DNA of 64,000 nucleotides. It comes from Psychrobacter vallis (lineage in GTDB: Bacteria; Pseudomonadota; Gammaproteobacteria; Pseudomonadales; Moraxellaceae). Shown here piece after piece: positions 37,016 to 48,964 of this stretch. Position numbers and translations under genes: made by a program. Positions within the stretch are counted from its first letter, which is position 1. Each line of letters opens with the position of its first letter. The notes under the pieces are model-generated. The model was not told the DNA's origin. It did no database searches and saw only the letters and a list, made by a program, of their open reading frames with translations. The stretch covers positions 1 to 64,000 of the forward strand of contig NZ_CAJHBU010000017.1 in the NCBI RefSeq assembly GCF_904846715.1, in the 5' to 3' direction.

Positions 37016-37489
37016 TTAGTCGTTTTTCGCTCTAAATTCCGTATGGCAGGATTTACAGCTTGCACCAACTTCACCAAAGGCTGGCATGACATCATCGATA
37101 CTAGTGGCATTTTGTGCCGCCGCGTTTAGTTCCGTAGTCACTTTTTGGAAGTTCTCTGCTTCAGCACTGAAACTATCAGCATTAGACCAAACCGCTTCAG
37201 TGGCATTACCCATGGCTTCTTGATTTTCAAAATGACTCCAAGGTGAGGCCGCATCTTCTGCTAAAAATGCCGCTTGCTCTTTGAACACAGCAGCATCAAA
37301 CGTATCAGGTGCTTTAGCCATATCACCCATGACACCCATAGCATTACCCCAGCTTTTCATGCTGTCTTGTCGCGCTTTAATATCAGAATCATCAGCTGGA
37401 CCGCTACAAGCCGTCAAACCTAGTGCCGCTGCCATTAAGGTGATGCTAAAAAGAGACTTTAAAGATTTGTTGGTATGAACCTGTGCCAT
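37016..37489 (-). CDS. Cytochrome c'-type lipoprotein
   Basis: 157 aa. The lipobox LTAC ends a signal peptide at about C28, so this periplasmic cytochrome is lipid-anchored. The mature chain is an alpha-helical bundle: RQDSMKSWGNAMGVMGDM near the start, and the heme motif CKSCH in GASCKSCHTEFR at the very C-terminus, the layout of cytochrome c'/c556. In the family such proteins bind NO or act as electron carriers. Which applies is unknown. It converges on gloA. Confidence 0.85.
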   Translation of the reverse strand: MAQVHTNKSLKSLFSITLMAAALGLTACSGPADDSDIKARQDSMKSWGNAMGVMGDMAKAPDTFDAAVFKEQAAFLAEDAASPWSHFENQEAMGNATEAVWSNADSFSAEAENFQKVTTELNAAAQNATSIDDVMPAFGEVGASCKSCHTEFRAKND

Positions 37490-37722
37490 GTGAATTACTC
37501 CTTTAAATGTGGCGAATAGTAGGCTGATAAATGCTAGCCTTATATAATATTATTATAAAAATACCGCTTAAACCGAATCTAGAAGCGCAGACACTTCTAA
37601 ACCACTTTTCGAAAAATATATGTCATTGTAACCATTATTTACGCAACAATAGTTAAGATAGTTGTTATATCCTCGTAAAACTTGCATCAGTTATAGATTT
37701 ATCGAGATTATTTCAAGCTGAT

Positions 37723-37776
37723 TAGGGCGTGTTTAACACTCAGCAGTGCCTATTTGTGAATATCAAACACGCCCTA
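37723..37776. repeat. Family A element, copy 2 (54-bp internal deletion)
   Basis: Ends tagggcgtgttt and aaacacgcccta are perfect 12-base inverted repeats with outer TA. Read in reverse, the interior (attcacaaataggcactgct) equals bases 14-35 of the 281-bp copy at 12726, after which the element passes straight into the other end. It is therefore a shortened form of the same element. Confidence 0.78.
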
Positions 37777-37789
37777 TCAACGCTGACAT

Positions 37790-37819
37790 AAAAAAGGCCA
37801 GCAATGATAGCTGACCTTC
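37790..37819 (-). terminator. Terminator after hemF
   Basis: Stem aaggtcagc / gctggcctt around tatcatt (minus strand) followed by TTTTT. It lies 65 bases after the hemF stop. Confidence 0.75.
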
Positions 37820-37884
37820 CAAACAGTCTCTAACGCAAGTAGACTTATACGCAGTAAATTCACAACACTATCGCGCCTATAAAA

Positions 37885-39599
<1,715 letters not shown>

Positions 39600-39990
39600 T
39601 AATGTCCTACATAAGGCGATAATCGTATCGGTAGAGAATTTGTTATAACCATTTTAAATGAGTTATGTGATCTCAGACACGTTATTAGAGTTAGAATGTT
39701 ACCAGTATAACCTGTTCATACATAGGGGGAGTATGCCGATTGTCTTTATAATAAAAACACACAAAGTTCACAAACGACGCACGATGATTAAAGCGATAAT
39801 TAAAAAAAAATGCTATTATGCCATACTATTTTGACGGATACAGTGACAAGTCTATGTCCTTACATTACTATGTCGTCACTAACATTCGATATTGATGCAC
39901 GATAATAAGGCATAATATTCACCCTCGGCATTGAAGCGTCACGCTCTAAAATAACATTTTGTCAGCAGATTGGTAGGTATTTTACGGTTT
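39600..39990. other. Intergenic region between ribA and dxs
   Basis: About 390 AT-rich bases between divergent genes, expected to hold both promoters. No FMN riboswitch, repeat copy or small ORF could be supported. Confidence 0.5.
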
Positions 39991-42048
39991 ATGCAGCAGT
40001 CACCTCATTCCTCCCCACAGTCTCATTCCATATCTGCGTCAGTCTCCGATTCTGCTGCCCAGCTGTCGAATTTACAGCAGACGTATACGACGATTCCACG
40101 CGCGCGTCCTCAGACGCCTTTGCTTGATAGTATCACTGCGCCAACTGATCTGAACACATTAACAAGCGCTCAGTTGATTACCTTAGCCGATGAGCTGCGC
40201 TTGTTTTTATTGTATTCAGCAGGCCAAAGCGGTGGGCATTTCGGTGCCAATTTGGGTGTGGTCGAATTGACCATTGCCCTACATTATTTATTGGACACCC
40301 CAAACGACCAGATCGTCTGGGATGTGGGTCATCAAGCGTATGCTCATAAAGTATTAACTGGTCGCCGTGACCAGATTGGTACTATTCGCTCAAAAGATGG
40401 CTTGACCGCCTTTCCTGAGCGAGCAGAATCTGTTTATGATACTTTTGGGGTTGGTCATTCATCGACCTCAATATCAGCGGGTTTGGGCATGAGTCTTGCG
40501 CTGCGTTATCAAGGTCGGGCGCAAACGGTTGCTTGCATTATTGGTGATGGCGCAATGACCGGTGGTATGGCATTTGAGGCTATGAACGACGCAGTACAGC
40601 AAGATGCTGACCTGTTGGTGATTTTAAATGACAATGATATGTCGATATCATGTTCTATCGGTGGCTTTTCGCGGCACTTGGCGATGCTTTGGGAGTCAGG
40701 GTATCAGGTGGATATCTCTGATACAGGTGAGCCGATCCTATGTCAGCGTCCTGATATGCAAACGTTCGATCGCCGCAAACGTCATAAAGAGATGCGCGAT
40801 GTGCCGCAGCTAGAAGACAATATATTTAAAGCGATTGGTTTTACTTATTTTGGTCCATTTGATGGTCACAATATCCCTGAGCTATTGCGCGTATTGTCAC
40901 TGGCCAAGCAAATCAAAGGCCCTGTTTTAATCCATATTTATACGACTAAAGGTAAAGGCTTTGCGCCTGCTGAGCTGGATCCAGTCGGCTATCATGCAAT
41001 CAGTAAGTTGCCAGCAGAAATTCAGCGTGAAATCCAGAACATAGCCGCAGAAGAATCACAGCCAAGTGCCAAACCTGCCTTAAAATTCTCACAAGTGTTC
41101 GGGCAGTTCTTATGCGATAAAGCGTCTGTGAGCGACGAGCTACTCGCGATTACACCTGCTATGGAAGAAGGCTCAGGGATGATCGACTTTGCTCGTCGTT
41201 TTCCAGAGCGCTTCTTTGATGTGGCGATCGCCGAACAACATGCGGTCACGCTAGCCGCTGGCATGGCGACGCAAGGTGTTAAGCCGATTGTGGCGATTTA
41301 TTCGACGTTTTTGCAGCGCGGTTATGACCAGCTGATTCACGATGTGGCTTTGCAAAACCTTGATGTGATGTTTGCCATCGATCGCGCAGGGTTGGTGGGT
41401 GAAGATGGCGCGACGCATGCGGGCGTATTTGACTTTGCGTTTTTGCGCTGTGTGCCTAATATGCTGATTGCCGCACCAAAAGATGAAAACGAGTGTTACC
41501 ATTTGCTCAATACCTGCTATGAGTATCAAGGGTGCACGGCTGTACGTTATCCACGAGGTGTTGGGACAGGTGCTGTGATTGAGCAGCCCGCGCAAATGTA
41601 CAACATCGGTGAGGCAATCGTAGAGTCAGTTTTAGGCAACGAGGCCGCTCCCAAAAAGCTTGTACTATTGGCATTTGGTACGATGGTTGCAACTGCTCAG
41701 CAAGCCGCAGAACGCTTAACCAGTGACGAAGCATTAGATTGTCAGGTACATGTCGTCAATATGCGTTGGGTGAAGCCTTTAGACTCTGCGTTGTTAGAGA
41801 GACTATTGGTGCAAGGCATTACTCATATTGCGACCTTAGAAGAGCATATGATTATGGGCGGCGCGGGCAGTGCGGTGAATGAGTATTTGCTCAATGAGTC
41901 GGTCGCTTTTAAACGCAATCGTCCAGCCATCTGTAATATTGGTATTTCTGATCGCTTTATCGCGCATGGTTCGCAAGCCGAGCAAATGGCGGATTGTGGT
42001 TTAGACGTCAATGGTGTGGTCACACAGCTTCAGCAGCTACTGTCGTAA
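39991..42048 (+). CDS. dxs: 1-deoxy-D-xylulose-5-phosphate synthase
   Basis: Thiamine-diphosphate enzyme that joins pyruvate and glyceraldehyde 3-phosphate to DXP, precursor of isoprenoids, thiamine thiazole and pyridoxine. The thiamine-binding motif [16 protein letters not shown] is at about 185-200, GHSSTSIS and [10 protein letters not shown] mark the N-terminal domain, and [14 protein letters not shown] the central transketolase domain. I prefer ATG 39991 to the TTG at 39970. About 685 aa, with a Ser/Gln-rich N-terminal tail of 45 residues that is longer than usual. Confidence 0.96.
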   Translation: MQQSPHSSPQSHSISASVSDSAAQLSNLQQTYTTIPRARPQTPLLDSITAPTDLNTLTSAQLITLADELRLFLLYSAGQSGGHFGANLGVVELTIALHYLLDTPNDQIVWDVGHQAYAHKVLTGRRDQIGTIRSKDGLTAFPERAESVYDTFGVGHSSTSISAGLGMSLALRYQGRAQTVACIIGDGAMTGGMAFEAMNDAVQQDADLLVILNDNDMSISCSIGGFSRHLAMLWESGYQVDISDTGEPILCQRPDMQTFDRRKRHKEMRDVPQLEDNIFKAIGFTYFGPFDGHNIPELLRVLSLAKQIKGPVLIHIYTTKGKGFAPAELDPVGYHAISKLPAEIQREIQNIAAEESQPSAKPALKFSQVFGQFLCDKASVSDELLAITPAMEEGSGMIDFARRFPERFFDVAIAEQHAVTLAAGMATQGVKPIVAIYSTFLQRGYDQLIHDVALQNLDVMFAIDRAGLVGEDGATHAGVFDFAFLRCVPNMLIAAPKDENECYHLLNTCYEYQGCTAVRYPRGVGTGAVIEQPAQMYNIGEAIVESVLGNEAAPKKLVLLAFGTMVATAQQAAERLTSDEALDCQVHVVNMRWVKPLDSALLERLLVQGITHIATLEEHMIMGGAGSAVNEYLLNESVAFKRNRPAICNIGISDRFIAHGSQAEQMADCGLDVNGVVTQLQQLLS

Positions 42049-42122
42049 GTCATATGTTTAAAAGTATACCGTGTTTATGGACATAAAATACTGATTTAAA
42101 TAGATAAAAGCTTTATACATAA

Positions 42123-42265
42123 TATAGTCAATTCATTTTACAAATGCTACAGCGCTGCTGGGATAAATTTTTAGTAGCCTCTGTCGGCGTAGGCACAGCA
42201 AGCAAGCAAAATTTATCCCAGCAGAGTGCTATTTTTGCTGAATTTTTTATCCTGAACTGACTATA
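42123..42265 (+). repeat. Family B repeat, copy 6 (143 bp, short form)
   Basis: Starts tatagtcaattcatttta and ends cctgaactgactata. The core gcctctgtcggcgtaggc is followed by the acagcaagcaag box. The arms ctgctgggataaatttt and aaaatttatcccagcag can pair. It lies 75 bases after the dxs stop, within a 530-base gap (42049-42582) that otherwise holds nothing I can support apart from the suhB promoter region. Confidence 0.8.
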
Positions 42266-42582
42266 GATCGATAAATAGAACAAACGCCTGCTAGCCGTAG
42301 GTGCTGACTTTTTTACAACTTGTGCAGTGTGATGGCCACCAAAATGAGAATTGGTTTGGTGAGCGTAATGGTTTTTCGATTTTTTGGTACGGACTATATT
42401 GAACAATTTTAGTATAATGCGGTTGTCGTTGTTAAGCAGCACGTTTTTTAATCGCATATTTTGAACCGCATAGATATAGTGTGTGTTAGGTACGATGTGA
42501 TACAGCGGCGAATTGGCATGCTGTGGGCACAGATTCTGTCTTAGTATTTTTTATATTCATTCATCAAGCAAATAGGTTATTT

Positions 42583-43410
42583 ATGGAACCCATGGTCGTC
42601 ATCGCAGCGCGTACTGCTGAAAAAGTTGGTAAAGAGATTTTATATGCGCATCAAAACCGCCACAAAATTGAACTAGATATCGAGTCTAAAGGGCTTGATG
42701 GATTGGTCACGCGTATTGATCGTTTTAGTGAAGAGCTCACTATTGAGACACTCAAAGCCAGCTATCCAAACCACTCGTACTTGGGTGAAGAGTTTGGTAT
42801 GCAAGAAGGCCGCGGCGAAGATGCTGACTGGTGCTGGATTATCGATCCGCTAGATGGCACCAAAAACTTCGTTCATGGTGTGCCGCAGTTTTGTGTCTCT
42901 ATCGCTGTACAGCATAAAGGCGTGACCCAACATGGCGTGATCTATGATCCAGTTCGTGATGAGATGTTCTCTGCTAGTCGTGGTAAAGGCGCACGTTTAA
43001 ACCAACGCCGTATCAATGTGAGCGAACGCAAAACCATTGACGGTGGTTTATTTACTACTGGTCATCCGCTTGAGCGTAAACGTAATGGTGAAGTTATTTC
43101 TTATGCCAAGCAGCATTTTGAAAGCTTACAAAAGATTTCTGAAGCGGGCGGTCAAGTTCGTCGTTTAGGCTCAGCGGCACTTGATTTATGCTATGTGGCG
43201 GCAGGTCGTTTTGACGGTTATTTTGAGATGTCTATTAAGCCTTGGGATATCGCAGCGGGTGAGCTTATCGTGACCGAAGCACGGGGTGTGGTGGTTGATC
43301 ATACTGGCGCACATAACTCTATGACTTCAGGCTCTATCTTTGCCTGTAATGTCAAATTACTGAAACCATTGATGCAAGTAGTTGTACCGTCATGGGGCGA
43401 TGCTATATAA
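42583..43410 (+). CDS. suhB: Inositol-1-monophosphatase SuhB
   Basis: Magnesium-dependent phosphatase fold. In E. coli SuhB also acts in rRNA transcription antitermination. Motifs GEEFGMQ, WIIDPLDGTKNFVHG and PWDIAAGELIVTEARG carry the metal ligands. ATG 42583 after AGGTTATTT gives 275 aa, the usual length; the upstream frame from 42523 is rejected. A terminator follows. Confidence 0.94.
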   Translation: MEPMVVIAARTAEKVGKEILYAHQNRHKIELDIESKGLDGLVTRIDRFSEELTIETLKASYPNHSYLGEEFGMQEGRGEDADWCWIIDPLDGTKNFVHGVPQFCVSIAVQHKGVTQHGVIYDPVRDEMFSASRGKGARLNQRRINVSERKTIDGGLFTTGHPLERKRNGEVISYAKQHFESLQKISEAGGQVRRLGSAALDLCYVAAGRFDGYFEMSIKPWDIAAGELIVTEARGVVVDHTGAHNSMTSGSIFACNVKLLKPLMQVVVPSWGDAI

Positions 43411-43452
43411 GCATTAGTTTTTAGAAGCGCCAATATTAAAAAGCGTTAATAT

Positions 43453-43488
43453 TAAAAAGCTGGTTCCATTATGGAGTCAGCTTTTTTG
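43453..43488. terminator. Terminator between suhB and the wax ester synthase gene
   Basis: Stem aaaaagctg / cagcttttt with a long loop. A and T runs at the two sides let it serve both converging genes. It lies about 45 bases after the suhB stop and abuts the end of the minus-strand gene. Confidence 0.7.
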
Positions 43489-44896
43489 TTTTTTTAGCGC
43501 ATTTATCTTCAACAGTTATACCTTGAAATGCCAGCTCTTTACTGGTCTTTTCTAATAGCGTTAGCTCTTCTTCTATCAGCATCAGCATATCTTGTACATG
43601 TGGCAGTGCTTTACTACAAGCGGTAATACAAAACTCAATCTTATCCAAATAACTGGCTAAGGTTATATTCATCGCTTGCCCATTGAACACGATAGAGGCA
43701 GGGTACAAGGACTGCAAGCGTGCACCATTCCAATAAAGCGGCTTTTCGGAGCCAGGAACGTTAGAAATAATCAGGTTAAAGGCTTGTTTTTTAGGGAATA
43801 AGCCAGTGGCTAAGTTGATACCTTCCCAAGCGTAAGCGATCACGCTGTAGTTGATGACTTGTGCTTGGTTCATCCGGCGAAATCGGCGCTTACCATTATT
43901 CATACTACGATGAATCAATTCGATCCTACGTAATGGGCTGTCTAAATGCGTGCCCAAATTGGCCAATACAAAGGACAACTGATTGCCCGATATACTATTG
44001 TCAGTACGCAGCGACATCGGTACAAAAGCAATCAATGGCTTGCTAGGTAGCGCGTCCATTGATAATAAATAACGACGAATCGCACCACCACAAACCGCCA
44101 GCACCACATCATTTTTGCTGATTTTTAGTCTTTCGGCGATATCGTTAAAGCGCTGTATGTCATAAGACTGTGCTGCTATCCGCCGTGATGCTGAAATGCG
44201 CTTATTCAAAATACTCATTGGCGCATCAAAAGTACCGACGTACCCATCATCACCATAATTTTTGAAATTATCCAGCAATTCTGTGAACACAGGTTTGATG
44301 GTAGATATTTGCTCTTTAATGATGCGCCTGACAGACCTTTCAGCAGGCAGGATGGCATTGACATGATTACGATGGCGCGTCATTAATGACCAGACGGGCA
44401 ACGTGACTGGCTCATTTGGTGACTGTGATAAGGATTTTTGTACGAGGCGCATGGCAGCAATGCCATCAACCAAAGAGTGATGAATCTTAAAATATAAGGC
44501 AAAACGCTCAGGGCTATTGTCAGTTTCTGGTTCAATGCCTTCAATCACGTGACATTCCCACAAAGGCATGGCGCGATCTAACAGACGCCCATGCTCTCTT
44601 GAGATGTACATCAGTAGTTCACGAACCCGTGCAGGATTGGGCAAAGCCACATGATGAAAGTGATGTTCGACATCAAAGTTTTTGTCTTTTTTCCAAAATA
44701 TCAAATGTTCTAGAACTTGATTAAAAGGAAAGCTTGGCGGTACGTCAGAGTCTTGCATTTGCTTAACCAGCTGATAGACAAAATCGCTCTCTGCCGCCTC
44801 TGGCAACTCAAATAAAAACAAGCCTCCGACATGCATGGGCTGTTTGCGCGTCTCCAGAAGTAAAAACAACTGGTCGACTGCTGTGAGAAGTCGCAT
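43469..44896 (-). CDS. Wax ester synthase / diacylglycerol acyltransferase
   Basis: Bifunctional acyltransferase that makes storage wax esters or triacylglycerols from acyl-CoA. 475 aa. The catalytic HHxxxDG motif is HHSLVDG at residues 139-145. The N-terminal SAVDQ-like start is LTAVDQLFLLLE, PLWECHVIEG lies at 111-120, and NLIISNVPGSEKPLYWNGA near 370-390 fits the family's ND(V)P region. It is a hallmark of Acinetobacter, Psychrobacter and Marinobacter relatives. Single gene. Confidence 0.93.
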   Translation of the reverse strand: MRLLTAVDQLFLLLETRKQPMHVGGLFLFELPEAAESDFVYQLVKQMQDSDVPPSFPFNQVLEHLIFWKKDKNFDVEHHFHHVALPNPARVRELLMYISREHGRLLDRAMPLWECHVIEGIEPETDNSPERFALYFKIHHSLVDGIAAMRLVQKSLSQSPNEPVTLPVWSLMTRHRNHVNAILPAERSVRRIIKEQISTIKPVFTELLDNFKNYGDDGYVGTFDAPMSILNKRISASRRIAAQSYDIQRFNDIAERLKISKNDVVLAVCGGAIRRYLLSMDALPSKPLIAFVPMSLRTDNSISGNQLSFVLANLGTHLDSPLRRIELIHRSMNNGKRRFRRMNQAQVINYSVIAYAWEGINLATGLFPKKQAFNLIISNVPGSEKPLYWNGARLQSLYPASIVFNGQAMNITLASYLDKIEFCITACSKALPHVQDMLMLIEEELTLLEKTSKELAFQGITVEDKCAKKTKKLTP

Positions 44897-44967
44897 AATA
44901 AATCCTTTTATAGTCAGTTCAGATTTTTTCTTATTATTTTATTGTTGAGTGCCATAGCGACATAAAT

Positions 44968-45792
44968 CTACTGAAAAAAGTAGCCAGTTTGCGGTGAGCT
45001 GGCCGTGGCCATCTTGCGCATCGGCATACGACCTGCCAAAAATGCCTCACGGCCTGCCCAAACGCCATGTTTCATTGCGTGTGCCATCATGACTGGGTTT
45101 TGGGCATTGGCAATCGCTGAATTCATCAGGACACCATCACAACCAAGCTCCATGGCAATCGCTGCATCCGAAGCAGTACCAACGCCAGCATCCACCAATA
45201 CGGGTACGTTGGCATTTTCAATGATTAAGCTGAGCGTGTGACGATTGAGCACACCGAGACCTGAACCAATCAAGCTGCCAAGTGGCATAATTGCGACGCA
45301 GCCCATGCTCTCTAACTCTTGGGCGACGATAGGATCATCTGAGGTATAAACCATGACTTCAAAGCCATCATCAATCAATACTTGAGCTGCTTTTAAGGTT
45401 TCAGTCACATTGGGATAAAGGGTTTTTTCATCACCCAATACTTCAAGCTTAACCAAATTGTGTCCACCCAATAGCTCGCGAGCAAGCTTGCAGGTACGAA
45501 TCGCAGTTTCTGCGTCAAAACAGCCAGCTGTATTGGGCAATATAGTGTATTTATCAGGAGAAATGACATCAAGCAAATTGGGCTCATTGCGATTTTGGCC
45601 AATATTGGTACGACGAATGGCGACCGTGACAATCTCTGCTCCTGAAGCTGCAATGGCTTCGCCAGTTTCAGTCATATCCTTGTATTTGCCCGTACCCACC
45701 AACAGTCGCGATGAAAAGGTGCGGCTGCCTACGGTAAAAGTATCTTGTAAAAGTGGTGTCGGATGAGTAGTAGTGCTGGCGTTCTCTGACAT
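44968..45792 (-). CDS. thiG: Thiazole synthase ThiG
   Basis: Builds the thiamine thiazole phosphate from DXP, ThiS-thiocarboxylate and dehydroglycine. Signatures are [48 protein letters not shown] and [23 protein letters not shown] 45792 follows AGGA and gives 274 aa; the longer frame to 45882 adds a hydrophobic stretch alien to the family. thiS is 24 kb away. No TPP riboswitch was recognised upstream. Confidence 0.95.
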   Translation of the reverse strand: MSENASTTTHPTPLLQDTFTVGSRTFSSRLLVGTGKYKDMTETGEAIAASGAEIVTVAIRRTNIGQNRNEPNLLDVISPDKYTILPNTAGCFDAETAIRTCKLARELLGGHNLVKLEVLGDEKTLYPNVTETLKAAQVLIDDGFEVMVYTSDDPIVAQELESMGCVAIMPLGSLIGSGLGVLNRHTLSLIIENANVPVLVDAGVGTASDAAIAMELGCDGVLMNSAIANAQNPVMMAHAMKHGVWAGREAFLAGRMPMRKMATASSPQTGYFFQ

Positions 45793-46143
45793 AACTGAAA
45801 ATCCTAATAGCAAGCGAGCAAGGTGGATAAAAAAGATAATGGGCTGTCTGAGTAATATTAAAAAAGCGAGATAGACAATCATAGCGTACTGTCAGCAAAA
45901 TAAGAAATCGTATGTGGCATTGGCTATATATACTGTAAAAATAGGCGAGTGGTGCTATGCAAAAAACGCCAGCCACATAAAATAATACGTGTCTAAAACA
46001 AAATGCTATTATAACAAACTCGTGCAATCTTACTTGTACTCTTTTTTGAGCTAGCCAGCCAAGCACAATGCATTTGCTCTGCTTGTATATCGCTTGGTCA
46101 TGATTCTCTTTTTGACGTTATCTTCATTTATCAGGCCGTCTTT
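45793..46143. other. Intergenic region between thiG and gspE
   Basis: About 350 bases between divergent genes. A minus-strand open frame here (ending within thiG) is Phe/Tyr/Arg-rich and looks like chance. I see no repeat copy or riboswitch. Confidence 0.5.
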
Positions 46144-47685
46144 ATGCTGCAATTGCCGTACAGTTTTGCGAAACGCCATCAAATTTTGGTCATACTTGCG
46201 ATTGATCCTGAGCTGCCACCGACTTTGGTGCTGACCAAAGCCACACCATTATCAGCGATTAATGAGGCAGTGCGCTTTTTGCAGCAGCAAGGCGTGCGTG
46301 CTGTACCGACCTATGAAAGCGTCAATTCCGATGACTTTGAAAGACGCATGAATGCCGCTTATGCTGGTAACACGGGCGAATCACAGCACATCGCCGCAGG
46401 TCTTGAAGATCATCCTGACCTTGATAGTTTGGCCGATAGTGTGCCTGAAACTGAGGACTTGATGGATCAACAAGATGACGCACCCATCATTCGTCTGATT
46501 AATGCGCTTTTGTCCGAAGCGATACGTTTAAGTGCGTCAGACATCCATATCGAAACGTTTGAAAAGCGATTGGTCGTCCGTTTTCGCGTCGATGGCGAGT
46601 TGAAAGAAATCATCACGCCAAAACGCCAGTTAGCACCCCTTTTGGTGTCGCGTATCAAGGTCATGGCCAAATTGGATATCGCCGAAAAACGCGTGCCGCA
46701 AGATGGGCGTATTAGTTTAAGATTGGCGGGGCGTGAGGTCGATGTGCGGGTATCGACATTGCCTTCAAGCTTTGGTGAGCGAGTCGTCATGCGTTTATTA
46801 GACAAGCAAGCAGGTCGATTGAACATGACTTATTTGGGGCTGTCTGATAATGATTATAGTGAGCTTAAGCGTTTGATTCATCGCCCACATGGCATTATTT
46901 TGGTGACAGGGCCGACCGGCTCTGGTAAGACCACCACGCTGTATTCGGCATTGACGGACTTAAACGATCAAACCCGCAATATCTTGACGGCCGAAGATCC
47001 GATTGAGTTTCAGCTTGATGGCATTGGCCAAACGCAGGTCAATAACAAAGTTGAGATGACCTTTGCCAAAAGCTTGCGGGCAATGTTGCGTCAAGATCCA
47101 GATGTGGTGATGGTGGGGGAAATTCGTGATTTAGAAACGGCCGAAATTGCCGTCCAAGCATCTTTAACAGGACACTTGGTGTTGTCAACGTTGCATACTA
47201 ATACCGCTATTGGTGCGGTCACTCGCTTACAAGACATGGGCGTTGAGCCGTTTTTATTGTCGTCGTCGCTCATTGGTGTGGTGGCGCAGCGTTTGGTACG
47301 AACGCTATGCTCGCATTGTCATAGCTGGCAAGCGGCTGATAGCGAACAAGCCAAATTGTTTACGGAGATTGGTATCGCGTTAGGGGCTGAGAAGGGGACA
47401 GGTAACGCTATTCAATTACCCAAGCCAGTCGGCTGTGATAAGTGTAATCAATCAGGGTTTAAAGGGCGTACAGCGATCTATGAGGTGGTGCCTATTGATG
47501 ACACTTTACGGCGCATGATTCATAGTAATACTGCCGAATATGAGCTAGAAGAGTACGCCCGCCAGCAGACGCCGTCGATTCGTGCTGATGGTTTACGCAA
47601 GGTAATCGAGGGGCGGACGACATTAGAAGAAGTGTTACGAGTGACCAAAGAAAGTACTCTGACAGATGACGCTATTATTGGTTAA
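46144..47685 (+). CDS. gspE: Type II secretion ATPase GspE
   Basis: Cytoplasmic hexameric ATPase that powers the type II secretion pseudopilus. 513 aa. Walker A GPTGSGKTTT at residues 256-265, the Asp box and Walker B in LRQDPDVVMVGEIRDLETAE, and the zinc-type CSHC...CDKC pairs at about 396 and 433 are present. The N-terminal domain that docks on GspL is shorter than usual. No other gsp gene is adjacent; gspF and gspG come 8-10 kb downstream. GspE is preferred to PilB because the genes downstream are GspF and GspG types. Confidence 0.9.
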   Translation: MLQLPYSFAKRHQILVILAIDPELPPTLVLTKATPLSAINEAVRFLQQQGVRAVPTYESVNSDDFERRMNAAYAGNTGESQHIAAGLEDHPDLDSLADSVPETEDLMDQQDDAPIIRLINALLSEAIRLSASDIHIETFEKRLVVRFRVDGELKEIITPKRQLAPLLVSRIKVMAKLDIAEKRVPQDGRISLRLAGREVDVRVSTLPSSFGERVVMRLLDKQAGRLNMTYLGLSDNDYSELKRLIHRPHGIILVTGPTGSGKTTTLYSALTDLNDQTRNILTAEDPIEFQLDGIGQTQVNNKVEMTFAKSLRAMLRQDPDVVMVGEIRDLETAEIAVQASLTGHLVLSTLHTNTAIGAVTRLQDMGVEPFLLSSSLIGVVAQRLVRTLCSHCHSWQAADSEQAKLFTEIGIALGAEKGTGNAIQLPKPVGCDKCNQSGFKGRTAIYEVVPIDDTLRRMIHSNTAEYELEEYARQQTPSIRADGLRKVIEGRTTLEEVLRVTKESTLTDDAIIG

Positions 47686-47783
47686 TCACAAAGGTTTAAG
47701 CACTGTAAATGGTTTAATCGCTGAATGAATGCGTGAGCGGCTCTGGGTTTATTTGGTTTGTTCAGTTTCAGAGCCACTGTCAT

Positions 47784-47944
47784 TATAGTGAGTTCAGTAT
47801 AAAAACGACATAGCGGGACTGGAGTGCTTATCTTTAAATGAGAAGTTTCGCAGCATCGAGCTGCGAAGGCACAGCAAGCCAGAAAAATTTGTGCCAGTCT
47901 CGGATCATAATGTCGTGTATCTGTTTTATTTAGAATCGACTATA
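47784..47944 (+). repeat. Family B repeat, copy 7 (161 bp)
   Basis: Starts tatagtgagttcagtata and ends tttagaatcgactata. The core has the hairpin ttcgcagcatcgagctgcgaa in two perfectly pairing halves (ttcgcag / ctgcgaa). It lies between the converging gspE and DUF4442 genes. Its right end supplies the last five codons and stop of the latter. Confidence 0.88.
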
Positions 47945-48606
47945 TCAAGATTGGCGTCAGTAGATTTTCTGCTGGCTTTGCCTTGACGACGCGCCTCTAA
48001 TTCAGATTTCGGTATCCACGCCCACGTCATCTCTACCACAATAGGAGCGCGCTCACTATCAGAGTCACGGTCATCAATGACGCAAGGAATGACCATCTCG
48101 CCTTTTGGGGTATTTAAAATATCTAAACGCTGCTCATCAGATAAGCTTGCAATGGCGGCCACTTGGCCTTTGTTGATGGGGCGATAAAAATTAACCGAAT
48201 AAGATTTAATCAGTAGCACGCGATCAGAGGGCAAGTTTAGACCCAAAATAAAACCTGTCGCTGTCTCAGCCAGTAACGTAATGGCAACGGCATGGATAGA
48301 ACCGATATGATTTTGCACCGTTTTGCTGTTGTTTAAACTGACCACCACTTGGTTGGGTTCGACCGTTTCATAATACACGCCCGTCGTGCCCACGTAAGGC
48401 ACTACTTTGCCAAAAGCTTTGGATAAGATGCTTGAGCGGGCACTGGCAGGCAAATATTTAGTGACAGATAACAGCTTGGTGAATTGATTGCTGATGGGCT
48501 TTAGCGTAGTGCTTGGTTTTGCGACTGGCGATCTTGTGTTGTCAGCCACTTTGGTTGGCGATTTTTTAGCCAGTTTGATCGGCAGTTTTTTTAAGAGTCC
48601 TGACAT
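47926..48606 (-). CDS. DUF4442-type hotdog-fold protein (thioesterase-like)
   Basis: 226 aa. The hotdog core follows a basic N-terminal extension of about 60 residues (KKLPIKLAKKSPTKVA). Visible parts are GTTGVYYETVEPNQVVVSL, NHIGSIHAVAITLLAETATG and PINKGQVAAIASL. Proteins of this type are thought to act on acyl-thioesters, though DUF4442 members have no assigned substrate. The last codons (IVDSK and stop) lie inside repeat B7, so the C-terminus was changed by insertion of the repeat. Confidence 0.78.
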   Translation of the reverse strand: MSGLLKKLPIKLAKKSPTKVADNTRSPVAKPSTTLKPISNQFTKLLSVTKYLPASARSSILSKAFGKVVPYVGTTGVYYETVEPNQVVVSLNNSKTVQNHIGSIHAVAITLLAETATGFILGLNLPSDRVLLIKSYSVNFYRPINKGQVAAIASLSDEQRLDILNTPKGEMVIPCVIDDRDSDSERAPIVVEMTWAWIPKSELEARRQGKASRKSTDANLDIVDSK

Positions 48607-48964
48607 ACAAAATTCCTTGAATGAAATGGGATTTACAAGATTGGTGACTTGATATGGTCGATACCAAATAAGATGGATACACGATATTAAGATGCGTAAC
48701 TGGTAACAGTTTTGTTGACGCTATTTTACGTGGGCCCAACTATAGCTAAAAGTAACAGGCGTTTTTTGCTGGCGCTGGTTTACTAAAATGTATGCGATAT
48801 ATGGATAACCTCATGTGCTTTATCCTAGCAGCTAGTTTAACTATGGTACATCAACGGATGGGTTACTACTGTTATTATGATGAACTGCTGCGCTTATAAT
48901 TTAGCGTGCCTTATTTATTTCTCATGCGATTGTTATTGCTGAATAATTACTGCTGGATAATGCT
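48607..48964. other. Intergenic region before the McrBC-like pair
   Basis: 358 bases between divergent genes, with no supported ORF and no repeat copy. An overlapping frame at 48906-49124 is hydrophobic and shares the DNA of the McrB-like gene, so it is rejected. Confidence 0.5.

Larger units (their letters stand above)
37490..37884. other. Intergenic region between hemF and the cytochrome c' gene
   Basis: About 395 bases. It contains the promoter side of the cytochrome gene, the 54-bp family A element (37723-37776) and the hemF terminator (37790-37819). No ORF was supported. Confidence 0.55.

Noticed and set aside
42368..42400. Another family B copy before suhB
   Set aside because: Only a short actata-like stretch matches; neither the core nor a second end is present.
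45793..46000. TPP riboswitch before thiG
   Set aside because: The conserved ctgaga and related thi-box strings are not seen in the leader.
45668..46066. 132-aa minus-strand ORF upstream of thiG
   Set aside because: It overlaps the thiG start in another frame and is rich in Phe, Tyr and Arg without a recognisable domain.
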